Shown one piece after another: positions 8,371 to 16,426 of a DNA stretch of 37,230 nucleotides; the stretch's first letter is position 1, and each line of letters begins with the position of its first letter. The DNA is from CAYVSP01 sp964453655 (lineage in GTDB: Bacteria > Patescibacteriota > Saccharimonadia > Saccharimonadales > CAYVSP01). Where the stretch lies: contig CAYVSP010000006.1 of assembly GCA_964453655.1 (NCBI GenBank), forward strand, positions 1 to 37,230, in the 5' to 3' direction. A program made the position numbers and the translations under genes. A model generated the notes under the pieces. It searched no databases. It worked only from the letters and a program-made list of their open reading frames with translations, and was not told where the DNA came from.

Positions 8371-9084
8371 ATGAGTGCTATGACTGAAAGACAGCGAAAA
8401 ATTCTCGCAGCTATAGTTGAGCAATATGCCGAAGTAGCCAGCCCGGTAGGCTCTTCTCTTTTAGCCAGGGCCTTTAAGGTATCCTCAGCCACCATTCGCG
8501 CCGAAATGGTAGAACTAGAACGCCATGGTTACATCACACAACCACATACTAGTTCTGGCCGTATTCCGACCGATAAGGGCTATCGTTTTTACGTTAATGG
8601 TTTAAGTGAAGGTCAAAGTGATCAGCATGAAGGGCGAGGAGCGCGTGCTCTAACCGCTCGTGTCGAAGGCGGTGGTTTACCTGAGCGAACTATCCGAAAT
8701 GCCGTAGACACTCTAGTTGAACTTACGCACAATCTCGGTATAGCTACAATTGGCCCCCAACTTTACATGAGTGGTCTGTCAAACTTGTTTGGTCAACCAG
8801 AATTTATAAATGGTGGTCAAGTGCAACAAGTGGCCAGTTTGCTTGATAATCTGGAGCCCTGGTTACGCGAAGCAGCTCCTAATAAACCCCTTAGCGTCTA
8901 TATTGGTTCAGAGAACCCAATCGGGCGTTCAGCTGGTGCCAGCCTTATTATTAGCCGTTTCCGCAGCCCTTACTCCGATCGTAGTTATATTGGCGTACTA
9001 GGACCAACCCGCCAGCAGTATCGAGATGTAATGAGTCTCGTACAGCGAGCTGGCCACGCGCTTGAGGAGGTGTTGTATGAGTGA
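8371..9084 (+). CDS. hrcA: Heat-inducible transcription repressor HrcA (short form)
   Basis: HrcA represses chaperone genes through CIRCE and is kept active by GroEL or other chaperones. The N-terminal winged helix is clear (ERQRKILAAIVEQYAEVASPVGS, then SSATIRAEMVELE and HTSSGRIPTDKGYRFYV). The C-terminal GAF-like domain retains LYMSGLSNLFGQPEF, a YIGSENP segment and GVLGPTRQQYRDV. At 237 residues it is about 100 shorter than typical HrcA; the loss falls in the central region between these parts, which normally holds the inserted dimerisation domain. The ATG at 8371 is chosen; a second ATG three codons later is possible. The CIRCE element directly upstream supports the function. It overlaps the next gene by 8 bases. 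Confidence 0.93.
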   Translation: MSAMTERQRKILAAIVEQYAEVASPVGSSLLARAFKVSSATIRAEMVELERHGYITQPHTSSGRIPTDKGYRFYVNGLSEGQSDQHEGRGARALTARVEGGGLPERTIRNAVDTLVELTHNLGIATIGPQLYMSGLSNLFGQPEFINGGQVQQVASLLDNLEPWLREAAPNKPLSVYIGSENPIGRSAGASLIISRFRSPYSDRSYIGVLGPTRQQYRDVMSLVQRAGHALEEVLYE

Positions 9085-9250
9085 GCCCATACCAACCGGA
9101 GACAGTAATCCTAACCACAACTATCTACTAACTAGTGAGCGTGGTGGTGTAGTTGATACTGATACTTTGTTTCGTTTTCTTGGTAAAACATACTTAGCTG
9201 CAGTTGGAGGTATATATAATTACTTTTTTGAATCCGGAGACACGAAATGA
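9077..9250 (+). CDS. Small protein between hrcA and grpE (57 residues), unknown
   Basis: The ATG lies inside the end of hrcA (overlap 9077-9084) with GAGGTG upstream as ribosome site, and its TGA overlaps the grpE ATG as ATGA. The first half is polar and Asn/Thr-rich. The second half, around FRFLGKTYLAAVGGIYNYFFESG, is aromatic and amphipathic. There are no cysteines and no signal peptide. The tight double overlap indicates co-translation with HrcA and GrpE. The family is not recognised; it could be a chaperone adaptor or simply a lineage-specific protein. Confidence 0.65.
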   Translation: MSEPIPTGDSNPNHNYLLTSERGGVVDTDTLFRFLGKTYLAAVGGIYNYFFESGDTK

Positions 9251-9720
9251 ATAAAACTAAAAAACCTTCAGTCGCTGAATTAGCAACAAAAGTTAGCGAG
9301 CTAACTGAAGCATTACAACGAGAAAGGGCAGATTCAGTTAACTTGCGCCGCCAATTTGAGGAGCAAATAGGCGGACTACAAAACATAGTAAAAGCCAGCG
9401 TAGTGCGTGAACTTTTGCCAGTAATTGATAACTTTGAGCGGGCACTTAAGCATGTGCCAAAAGAACTTGCAAGAAACGAATATGTTAAGGGAGTAAATGC
9501 GATTGTCTCGCAATTTGAACAAAGCCTAAAGCTGCTAGGTGTAGAGCGCATCAAAACGGTTGGTGAAGAGTTTGATCCCAGGCTACATGAAGCCATCTCT
9601 ATGGAAGAGGGCGATGGCCCGGTTGAAGTTGTTTGCGAGGAACTTCAACCTGGGTTTAGGCTTGGCGATGAAATCATTCGTCACGCAATGGTTAAAGTAA
9701 GAATGGAGCATAAGAAATGA
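9247..9720 (+). CDS. grpE: Nucleotide exchange factor GrpE
   Basis: GrpE releases ADP from DnaK and resets the chaperone cycle. The 157-residue protein has the long N-terminal coiled-coil (VAELATKVSELTEALQRERAD, about residues 8-55) and the C-terminal beta-rich head. The middle PVIDNFERALKH and the later DPRLHEAIS and GFRLGDEIIRHAMVKV are GrpE signatures. It overlaps the preceding small gene by ATGA, and its own stop again overlaps the next small gene by ATGA. The gene order hrcA-grpE-dnaK-dnaJ fits the family. Confidence 0.97.
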   Translation: MNKTKKPSVAELATKVSELTEALQRERADSVNLRRQFEEQIGGLQNIVKASVVRELLPVIDNFERALKHVPKELARNEYVKGVNAIVSQFEQSLKLLGVERIKTVGEEFDPRLHEAISMEEGDGPVEVVCEELQPGFRLGDEIIRHAMVKVRMEHKK

Positions 9721-9887
9721 GCGGTCTTGAAAGCGGTAGATTTGAAGAAGAACCATTTTTAAAGGGCTTTACTCCTGTATCTCCTGTAGGAGAAACGGAT
9801 CCAAAAATACAAGGTGATACAGTAGAAACACCCACGCAGAAGTACATTAGAACGGGTATAGACGAAGAGCAACAAGCAGAAGGATAA
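9717..9887 (+). CDS. Small acidic protein between grpE and dnaK (56 residues), unknown
   Basis: The ATG overlaps the grpE stop (ATGA), and the stop at 9885-9887 lies just before the strong AAGGAGG ribosome site of dnaK. The product is acidic, Gly/Pro/Glu-rich and predicted disordered (MSGLESGRFEEEPF, then a PVSPVGETDP segment and a Gln/Glu tail). There are no hydrophobic segments or cysteines. Its position in an operon of chaperones and its start codon overlap argue for translation. The role is unknown. Confidence 0.55.
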   Translation: MSGLESGRFEEEPFLKGFTPVSPVGETDPKIQGDTVETPTQKYIRTGIDEEQQAEG

Positions 9888-9900
9888 TAAGGAGGCATTT

Positions 9901-11823
9901 ATGGCAAAAATTATAGGAATCGATTTAGGAACTACCAACTCGGCCATGGCTGTTATGCAAGCCGGTAAACCGGAAATTATCGCAAACTCAGAAGGCGGGC
10001 GTACAACGCCAAGCGTGGTGGCGGTTAACAAAGGTGGTGAGCGACTGGTTGGACAGGTTGCCCGCCGTCAACAAGTGACGAATTCCAAGAACACTATTTA
10101 CGAGGTCAAGCGGTTGATTGGGCGACGCTGGGAAGACAAAGAAGTTCAGCGCGACCTTAAATTAATGGGCTACGAGATTGTTAAAAGCGGCAGCGGCGTG
10201 AAGGTCAAAATGGGCGACAAAGAATACAGCCCGGAGGAAATCAGCGCCATGATTTTGGGCAAACTGAAATCGGATGCCGAGGCCTTTTTAAGTGAAAAAG
10301 TAACCGAAGCAGTCATTACAGTGCCAGCCTATTTTGACGATAGTCAGCGTCAAGCAACCAAAGATGCTGGCAAAATCGCCGGGCTTGAAGTCAAGCGAAT
10401 CATTAATGAACCAACAGCGGCTGCCTTAGCTTATGGGCTTGATAAAGCCGATAAAAAGGATGAAAAAATAGCTGTTTTTGACCTTGGAGGCGGTACTTTC
10501 GATGTTTCTATTTTGGAATTAGGCGATGGGGTTTTTGAAGTAAAAAGCACTAACGGCGATACGCATCTAGGCGGTGCCGACTTTGATCGAGTCATTGTTA
10601 ATTATTTAAGTGAAGAGTTCAAAAAAGAAAGCGGCATAGACTTGGCTGACGATAAAGCGGCTACTCAGCGCTTGCGTGACGAAGCCGAGAAAGCCAAAAT
10701 AGAACTTTCCAGTACAACTGAAATAAATATTAACTTACCTTTCTTAACGGCTGATGCCGACGGCCCGAAGCACTTTGAGCACAAACTAACCCGTGCCAAG
10801 CTAGAAGATCTTGTCAGCACACTAATTGAAAAGACAGCCGAACCATGCGATAAGGCGCTTAAAGATGCTGGGCTTAAAGCTAATGATATTGATGCCGTTG
10901 TTTTGGTTGGTGGCATGACCCGTATGCCGGCCGTACAGGAAAAAGTGAAGAAAATTTTTGGCAAAGATCCTATGAAAGGTGTAAATCCGGATGAAGTAGT
11001 AGCTATTGGTGCTGCTATTCAAGGCGGTGTTTTGCAAGGTGATGTCAAGGACGTGTTGCTATTAGATGTCACACCATTAAGTCTGGGTATTGAAACGCTT
11101 GGGGGCGTGGCAACCAAGTTGATTACCCGTAATACAACCATCCCTAGCAGCAAAAGTGAAGTTTTCTCAACAGCCGCTGACAATCAACCTCAAGTGGAAA
11201 TTCATGTTGTACAAGGCGAGCGAGAGATGGTGACGGACAATAAGTCACTTGGCCGTTTCGTGCTGGATGGGATTCCGCCAGCACCACGCGGCGTGCCACA
11301 GGTAGAGGTTACTTTCAACATTGATGCTAACGGCATCTTGAATGTTACCGCCAAAGATAAGGGCTCCGGCAAAGAACAAAGCATAACTATTCAAAACAGC
11401 GGCAATCTATCTAAAGACGATGTTGAAAAGATGGCCAAAGATGCTGAAGCCCATGCCGATGAAGATAAGAAGAAACGTGAGGCCATTGATGCTAGGAACC
11501 TACTTGATACTGCAGTCTATTCAGCAGAGAAACTGAAGAGTGAGCAAACAGACAAGTTGAGTGAGGATGATGTAAAGACAATTGATGAGGCGGTTGAAAC
11601 AGCAAAAAAAGTTGTTAGTAATGAGAAGGCTGATAAGGACGCTCTAGAAGCAGCCAGTAAAGAACTAAATGACAAAATCATGCCAATTGGCGCTAAAATG
11701 TATGAGCAAAGCAACTCGCCGGCGGGCGAAGAAAAACCGGCCGAAGGCGATAAAGATAACAACAAAACCGACAAAGAAGAACCAATGGAAGGCGAAGTAG
11801 TTGATACTAAGGATGAGAAATAA
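9901..11823 (+). CDS. dnaK: Molecular chaperone DnaK (Hsp70)
   Basis: DnaK is the central Hsp70 chaperone, working with DnaJ and GrpE. The 640 residues match full length. The ATPase starts with IIGIDLGTTNS, and has VPAYFDDSQRQATKDAG, NEPTAAALAYGLD, VFDLGGGTFDVS and VVLVGGMTRMP. The substrate-binding domain follows the linker DVLLLDVTPLSLGIET and holds the usual beta-sandwich, with a helical lid to about residue 600. The acidic Glu/Lys-rich tail ends DTKDEK. A clear AAGGAGG lies 6 bases before the ATG, unlike the first genes of operons here. Its TAA overlaps the next ATG by one base. Confidence 0.99.
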   Translation: MAKIIGIDLGTTNSAMAVMQAGKPEIIANSEGGRTTPSVVAVNKGGERLVGQVARRQQVTNSKNTIYEVKRLIGRRWEDKEVQRDLKLMGYEIVKSGSGVKVKMGDKEYSPEEISAMILGKLKSDAEAFLSEKVTEAVITVPAYFDDSQRQATKDAGKIAGLEVKRIINEPTAAALAYGLDKADKKDEKIAVFDLGGGTFDVSILELGDGVFEVKSTNGDTHLGGADFDRVIVNYLSEEFKKESGIDLADDKAATQRLRDEAEKAKIELSSTTEININLPFLTADADGPKHFEHKLTRAKLEDLVSTLIEKTAEPCDKALKDAGLKANDIDAVVLVGGMTRMPAVQEKVKKIFGKDPMKGVNPDEVVAIGAAIQGGVLQGDVKDVLLLDVTPLSLGIETLGGVATKLITRNTTIPSSKSEVFSTAADNQPQVEIHVVQGEREMVTDNKSLGRFVLDGIPPAPRGVPQVEVTFNIDANGILNVTAKDKGSGKEQSITIQNSGNLSKDDVEKMAKDAEAHADEDKKKREAIDARNLLDTAVYSAEKLKSEQTDKLSEDDVKTIDEAVETAKKVVSNEKADKDALEAASKELNDKIMPIGAKMYEQSNSPAGEEKPAEGDKDNNKTDKEEPMEGEVVDTKDEK

Positions 11824-12071
11824 TGCCAGGTGAAGGATCTGATACAGTCCATCCTGCAGTAGCACATTCTCCGGCTTTAAGTGCTGATCAAATTGACAGA
11901 GTTGCAGCCGATCCTGACTTACAAAGACTACGTACCACAGAACTCGAATTAGGCGAAGGGCGAGTAGGAATAGAATTCTGTCAAGCTGTAGCTGGCGTGG
12001 TTGTCGCGAGGCACGAAGTATCTATCTGGGATGTCGATACAGTATATAGAAATGTATTAAGGGTGGAATGA
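11823..12071 (+). CDS. Small protein downstream of dnaK (82 residues), unknown
   Basis: It starts on the last base of the dnaK stop (TAATG). The product has a Gly/Pro/His-rich N-terminus, then a segment SADQIDRVAADPDLQRLR, predicted helical, and a second part IEFCQAVAGVVVARHEVSIWDVDTVY that looks beta/helical. One cysteine, no membrane segment. It is the third of four unrecognised small genes in the operon. Coupling to dnaK suggests comparable expression. No homologous family comes to mind. Confidence 0.55.
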   Translation: MPGEGSDTVHPAVAHSPALSADQIDRVAADPDLQRLRTTELELGEGRVGIEFCQAVAGVVVARHEVSIWDVDTVYRNVLRVE

Positions 12072-12077
12072 CCAAAT

Positions 12078-12344
12078 ATGTCCCCGCAGCAAACAGCAGA
12101 CGGTGAAGTAAACTATCTACATTTTATTGCGCAAGACCCTTTTCTTAGGCGATTGGCTGAGGAAGAGTTCACGGGGATAATAGATGATCCGCAACATATG
12201 CATGAACTTTTTCACTGCTTGAGTAGTCGTTATGATGTCACGCATTTCGTGGTTCAAACTGCTTATGAACTAACCTTTCAAAAACTGGAAGCAGGTATTC
12301 TTGAAGGACATATAGAACCACTGAGGACGCAATATGGCGACTAA
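12078..12344 (+). CDS. Small protein upstream of dnaJ (88 residues), unknown
   Basis: It begins 6 bases after the previous gene, with AGGGTGG 12 bases before the ATG as a plausible ribosome site, and ends 11 bases inside dnaJ. The product is acidic and predicted mostly helical (HFIAQDPFLRRLAEEEF; FVVQTAYELTFQKLEAGILEG) with one cysteine. Segments DPDLQRLR in the previous gene and DPFLRRLA here resemble each other, hinting that the two small genes may be related. Function unknown. Confidence 0.6.
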   Translation: MSPQQTADGEVNYLHFIAQDPFLRRLAEEEFTGIIDDPQHMHELFHCLSSRYDVTHFVVQTAYELTFQKLEAGILEGHIEPLRTQYGD

Positions 12345-13443
12345 ACGTGACTACTACGAAGTGCTGGGAGTCGGCAAAAGCGCCAGTGCGGATGAAATTA
12401 AAAAATCCTTCCGAGCCAAGGCTATTCAGTACCATCCAGATAAAGACGGTGGCGATGAAACCAAGTTTAAAGAGGTTAACGAAGCCTATGAGGTGCTTAA
12501 AGACGCCGAGAAACGCAAACGTTATGACCAGTTCGGCCATGCCGGCGTAGGCAGCAGTGCGGCTAGTGATGGTAATCCCTTTGCCGGGTTTGGCGGCCAA
12601 GGTCAGAACATTAATTTTGACTTTGGCGATCTAGGTCTTGGCGATATATTCGAGAGTTTTTTTGGCGGTGGACAACGTCGTTCGCAACAACAGTCAAGCC
12701 GTGGCCGAGACATTGAAACACAAATAGAAATTACATTTGAGCAAGCCGTTTTTGGCACTGAAGTCAGTTTGCGTCTTAATATTGAAGATAACTGTGAGCA
12801 CTGTAAAGGGAGTACCGTTGAACCAGGGTATGAGTTAAAACAATGCGATCAATGTGGCGGCTCGGGGCAGGTAGTCAATGTAACAAGAACTATTTTCGGT
12901 AATATTCAGCAGGCCACGGTTTGTCCAAAGTGTCATGGGACTGGTAAGGTGCCTGAAAAAGTCTGTTCTGTGTGCCGCGGTAAAGGAACTCAGCGCAAAA
13001 ACCAGGAGGTAACACTTAAAGTACCGGCTGGCGTAGATGATGGCGCTACCATTCGATTGCGTGAGCACGGCGAAGCTATAGCTAATGGCGTTAAGGGAGA
13101 TTTATATGTAAACGTGCGCGTTAAAGCGCACAAAAAATTTACTCGCGAAGGCGATTTAATCCTGAGCCAGGAACACATTGGCATGATAGATGCTGCCCTT
13201 GGAACAGAAATTGAAGTGGAAACTGTTGACGGACCAATAAACATGAAAGTACCAGCTGGCACCCAAAGTGGCAGTGACTTTAAGCTGTCTGGTCACGGTG
13301 TGCCACATCTTAGAAGTGATTCTCGTGGAGCACATATAGTAACCGTAATTGTGGATACCCCAACCAAATTGTCTAAACAACAACAGGAACTATTGCGTTC
13401 ATTTGAGCAAGCTCCGCCGCGAAGCCGCCCCTTCAGAACATAG
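12334..13443 (+). CDS. dnaJ: Co-chaperone DnaJ (Hsp40)
   Basis: DnaJ stimulates DnaK ATPase activity and delivers unfolded clients. The 369-residue protein is complete type I. The J-domain (residues 1-70) has YHPDKDGG with the HPD triad, followed by a Gly/Phe-rich linker (about 75-115). The zinc-binding region has four CxxC modules: CEHCKGS, CDQCGGSG, CPKCHGTG and CSVCRGKG. The C-terminal client-binding domains follow. It overlaps the preceding small gene by 11 bases. It closes the CIRCE operon; the next gene has its own promoter. Confidence 0.98.
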   Translation: MATKRDYYEVLGVGKSASADEIKKSFRAKAIQYHPDKDGGDETKFKEVNEAYEVLKDAEKRKRYDQFGHAGVGSSAASDGNPFAGFGGQGQNINFDFGDLGLGDIFESFFGGGQRRSQQQSSRGRDIETQIEITFEQAVFGTEVSLRLNIEDNCEHCKGSTVEPGYELKQCDQCGGSGQVVNVTRTIFGNIQQATVCPKCHGTGKVPEKVCSVCRGKGTQRKNQEVTLKVPAGVDDGATIRLREHGEAIANGVKGDLYVNVRVKAHKKFTREGDLILSQEHIGMIDAALGTEIEVETVDGPINMKVPAGTQSGSDFKLSGHGVPHLRSDSRGAHIVTVIVDTPTKLSKQQQELLRSFEQAPPRSRPFRT

Positions 13444-13448
13444 TTCTA

Positions 13449-13477
13449 TTGCTTAATCAGACTAAATGTGCTAAAAT
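13449..13477 (+). promoter_or_regulatory. Promoter of the diguanylate cyclase gene
   Basis: TTGCTT (13449-13454), a 17-base spacer and TAAAAT (13472-13477). The -10 ends 6 bases before the ATG at 13484, so the transcript should begin exactly at the start codon. Confidence 0.7.
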
Positions 13478-13483
13478 AGTAGA

Positions 13484-14113
13484 ATGTCAGAAGCTGGCCA
13501 TTCTGAACCAGGTATCCATGATCAGGTTGTATTTAAAAGAGAATCTTCACCCGATTATAGGGTAAGGGCTGATCAGGCGTTGCGGGAAGATTACGCTAAG
13601 TTAAAGCTAGAGCTTGCTCAGCTAGAGCTTGAACGCCAAAAAGCGGCTCATGACGATCTTACTGGTTTGCGCCGTCGTGATCGCTTTGAAGAAGACGCCA
13701 CTCGTTATATGCGTCGAAATATTAGAGAAGGAAACCCGATGGCGGTGTTGTATGTTGACGCTAATCATCTAAAAGCAGTGAATGATGGAAGTATCGATCA
13801 TCACAGCGAAGGCGATATTCTTTTACGAAGCATAGCTGGACAAATTAATACTAATTTACGAACAACCGACGTAACTGGCCGAATGGGGGGTGATGAGTTT
13901 GCGGCCGCAATTGCTCTTTTGCCACAGTCTACTCCTGAGTTTGCAGAACTATTAAGACTTGATTTAAAACAACGCATCAATCATGGCGTCGAAGAAGAAA
14001 CCGGACATGCCGATGCTGTAAGTGTAGGCCTTGTTCTGTGGGATTCTAGCCAGGATCTTGGCGTTGCTCTTAAGGCGGCCGATCAACGCATGTATGACGA
14101 TAAGTTCGCCTAG
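13484..14113 (+). CDS. Diguanylate cyclase (GGDEF domain)
   Basis: The product should make cyclic di-GMP from two GTP. In its 209 residues a short N-terminal helical or coiled segment (about 25-55, LREDYAKLKLELAQLELERQ) leads into a GGDEF domain. The domain has DDLTGLRRRDRF, the metal and substrate motif YVDANHLKAVND, and an intact GGDEF at about 141-145. RTTD lies exactly five residues before GGDEF and matches the product-inhibition I-site. HHSEGD replaces the more usual GHxxGD. There is no membrane segment or sensory domain; the N-terminal coil may mediate dimerisation. No EAL or HD-GYP hydrolase is in the window. Enzymatic activity is inferred from intact motifs. Confidence 0.9.
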   Translation: MSEAGHSEPGIHDQVVFKRESSPDYRVRADQALREDYAKLKLELAQLELERQKAAHDDLTGLRRRDRFEEDATRYMRRNIREGNPMAVLYVDANHLKAVNDGSIDHHSEGDILLRSIAGQINTNLRTTDVTGRMGGDEFAAAIALLPQSTPEFAELLRLDLKQRINHGVEEETGHADAVSVGLVLWDSSQDLGVALKAADQRMYDDKFA

Positions 14114-14147
14114 AGATAACTTTCTAGTCGCTCCGGCCCTACCCTTA

Positions 14148-14176
14148 TTGACATAAGCATTTCGCAGCTTCATTAT
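14148..14176 (+). promoter_or_regulatory. Possible promoter of the fibronectin-type-III gene
   Basis: A perfect TTGACA at 14148-14153 is followed after 17 bases by a weak CATTAT; TATAAG at 14174-14179 gives a longer spacing. The -35 is convincing, the -10 less so. Confidence 0.4.
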
Positions 14177-14229
14177 AAGTGTGAACATTGAGATATATTG
14201 GCGTGCACAAAATCAAGAAAATAAAACAT

Positions 14230-16398
14230 ATGTTACGCATTAAACTTCCTAGAGTAGTTAAATCACATGGCCGTTTAGTACTGTTTATTGTAATATTCGG
14301 GTTCGTGGGTGCATTTGCTCTCATAATATCTTTCGCGTTAACTGCCGATACGACACCACCTTCAGCCCCCCAAAACGCAACCTCTGGTAACCCAACACCG
14401 ACTACGGTCACAATTTACTGGCAGGCTTCAACCGACACCGAATCAGGTGTTGACCATTACGAAGTACATTTTGAGAATAACTACACGCAGGATGGTTCTT
14501 ATGGAACAGTGTTCCAGGCCCCCGCACCAGCCGGTGTTACCAATCTTTCATTTGTTGCCACAAAATTACGTGTTTACACCAATTACACTGTGTATGTTAT
14601 GGCAGTTGATAAGGCTGGCAATAAATCTGCTCAATCCAACTATATAAGCCCCAATCCCGCCACAACCGCCGACAATGTATATCCTACACGACCCGCTAAC
14701 CTTAAAGCCCACTTTAATGTAACAACGAGGTCAAGTTATTTAACCTGGGATGCAGCAACTGACAATGTAGGGATTGATCACTACAACATCTATCGAGACC
14801 CGGGGTTTGTGAAAATTGGTGAGACAAAAAATTTGACTTATACGGATATAGTTCCGCCTTTAGACCAAGCTGTAAAGTATTCAGTTTCTGCGGTTGATAC
14901 ATGGAGACCATACTACGAGGCTAATGAATCAGGTACGTCATTACCCGCGACAGTTTCTACGGACGTCCAAAGACCTGGCCCCGCTAGCAATATACGTGCT
15001 GGCGGTCAACCAACTAACTCTTCTATTTCATTGGCATGGACAGATCCCGTCGACAATGTAGGTTTGAAGAGCATAAAAATAATCCGTGACGGTATTGAAG
15101 TTGGCACGCAAAATCCGGGCAATGGCACGTATTACGATGGTGGCTTGCAGCCAGGAACAACACACAAATATGTAGTTTTAGGCGTTGACAACAACGATAA
15201 TGTCTCTGATATTACGCTTACTCAGGCAGCAGTAATAACAACCACTGGCACGGCTTCAGATAATCAGTCGCCCACAGTGACGGTTTCCGCGCCAACCGCA
15301 AATCAAACCGTAAAAGGCACCCTCTTCACAACTGCAACTGCGAGTGACAACAAAGCAGTTACAAAAGTTGAATTCTATGTAGATGGGCAAAAAAAATCAA
15401 TCAAACAAGGTGGTGCATCCAGCTATAGTTTTAAATGGGTTACGACTGGCAACGACAATGGCGACCATATTATTATGGTTGCTGCCTATGATGCAGCTGG
15501 GAATGCCCCAGGTACACAACAAATAAAGGTGCACAGCTGTAATATCGATTGTTCAGTGCCATTGGCCCCGACTTTAACTGACGCGAAAATGACTAGCCTC
15601 ACACATGTGCACTTGGCGTGGACTGCTTCAACTGATGACATAGGCGTCGATGGTTATTATGTACTCGAGAACAATATACCGATTGCACAATTTGGCAGCA
15701 CTGCCACATCATTTGATGGTGACCGGAGTACCAACTCTGTTTATAACTATCAGATAGTGGCTTTTGATGCGGCCCGTAACTATTCACCGCTGTCAAATAC
15801 CAAACAGGTTACCACTGGGTATGTTGGATCAGGAGGTGATGGTTTTAATGACAAGGCCCTTCCAAGCCTGCCAGCCAACTTTAAGATAACAAAAATAACA
15901 CCGCAGCAAGTCAAACTAACATGGAGCGAAAGTACTGATGACAGAGGCATTGAAGGCTACGATGTCTTTAAAGACGATAGATGGGTGTCTATAAGGCAGA
16001 TGGGAACATCGTTCGTTGACACAGATCTCGTAGCCGGAAGTAGGCACACCTATCAAATCCGTGCAGTAGATACATCGCTTAAAACCTCAGCAAAAGAATC
16101 GCTGAGTGTCACGACAGATTCTCAAACTGCTAACACCGGAAACATGGTAGGCGCGTTACTCGATGAACACTCGTATGTAGGACTTCGACCAGTTGTGTCA
16201 TTCACTTTAACTGACGGTACTATAGAAACTGCTAAGCCAGTGAAGCCAGATGGTTTCTATGTCTTTAACGACATACCGGCGGGTACATATACAGTTACTT
16301 ACAATCTCGGGGGCTTTGTAAAGCAAACAAGAAACGTCTCGATTACTGCCGACAAAACGACGACAGTTGATATGTTGATTCCTAAGTTATTTAAATAA
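14230..16398 (+). CDS. Large membrane-anchored fibronectin type III / Ig-like surface protein
   Basis: From ATG 14230 the product has 722 residues; in-frame GTG 14203 and TTG 14188 are possible earlier starts. A basic N-terminus and one transmembrane helix (about 16-37) anchor it, with no clear cleavage site. Outside are three fibronectin type III repeats (about 42-145, 150-240, 245-340), a bacterial Ig-like domain (about 345-435, with VEFYVDG and VAAYDAAGN), two more fibronectin repeats (about 443-530 and 543-630), and a C-terminal carboxypeptidase-regulatory or Cna-B-like domain (GFYVFNDIPAGTYTVTY). The repeats share a W-x-A/E-STD-x4-GI/VD-x-Y pattern. Probably an adhesin or structural stalk on the cell surface; no enzymatic module is seen. 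Confidence 0.85.
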   Translation: MLRIKLPRVVKSHGRLVLFIVIFGFVGAFALIISFALTADTTPPSAPQNATSGNPTPTTVTIYWQASTDTESGVDHYEVHFENNYTQDGSYGTVFQAPAPAGVTNLSFVATKLRVYTNYTVYVMAVDKAGNKSAQSNYISPNPATTADNVYPTRPANLKAHFNVTTRSSYLTWDAATDNVGIDHYNIYRDPGFVKIGETKNLTYTDIVPPLDQAVKYSVSAVDTWRPYYEANESGTSLPATVSTDVQRPGPASNIRAGGQPTNSSISLAWTDPVDNVGLKSIKIIRDGIEVGTQNPGNGTYYDGGLQPGTTHKYVVLGVDNNDNVSDITLTQAAVITTTGTASDNQSPTVTVSAPTANQTVKGTLFTTATASDNKAVTKVEFYVDGQKKSIKQGGASSYSFKWVTTGNDNGDHIIMVAAYDAAGNAPGTQQIKVHSCNIDCSVPLAPTLTDAKMTSLTHVHLAWTASTDDIGVDGYYVLENNIPIAQFGSTATSFDGDRSTNSVYNYQIVAFDAARNYSPLSNTKQVTTGYVGSGGDGFNDKALPSLPANFKITKITPQQVKLTWSESTDDRGIEGYDVFKDDRWVSIRQMGTSFVDTDLVAGSRHTYQIRAVDTSLKTSAKESLSVTTDSQTANTGNMVGALLDEHSYVGLRPVVSFTLTDGTIETAKPVKPDGFYVFNDIPAGTYTVTYNLGGFVKQTRNVSITADKTTTVDMLIPKLFK

Positions 16399-16426
16399 GT
16401 TTGATATCTTTATAGATAAAGCAAAC
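16399..16426. terminator. Weak hairpin between convergent genes
   Basis: GTTTG (16399-16403) and CAAAC (16422-16426) enclose TATCT/AGATA (16405-16409 and 16414-16418). It sits at the joint of two convergent genes. There is no T-tract on either strand, so termination is uncertain. Confidence 0.3.
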
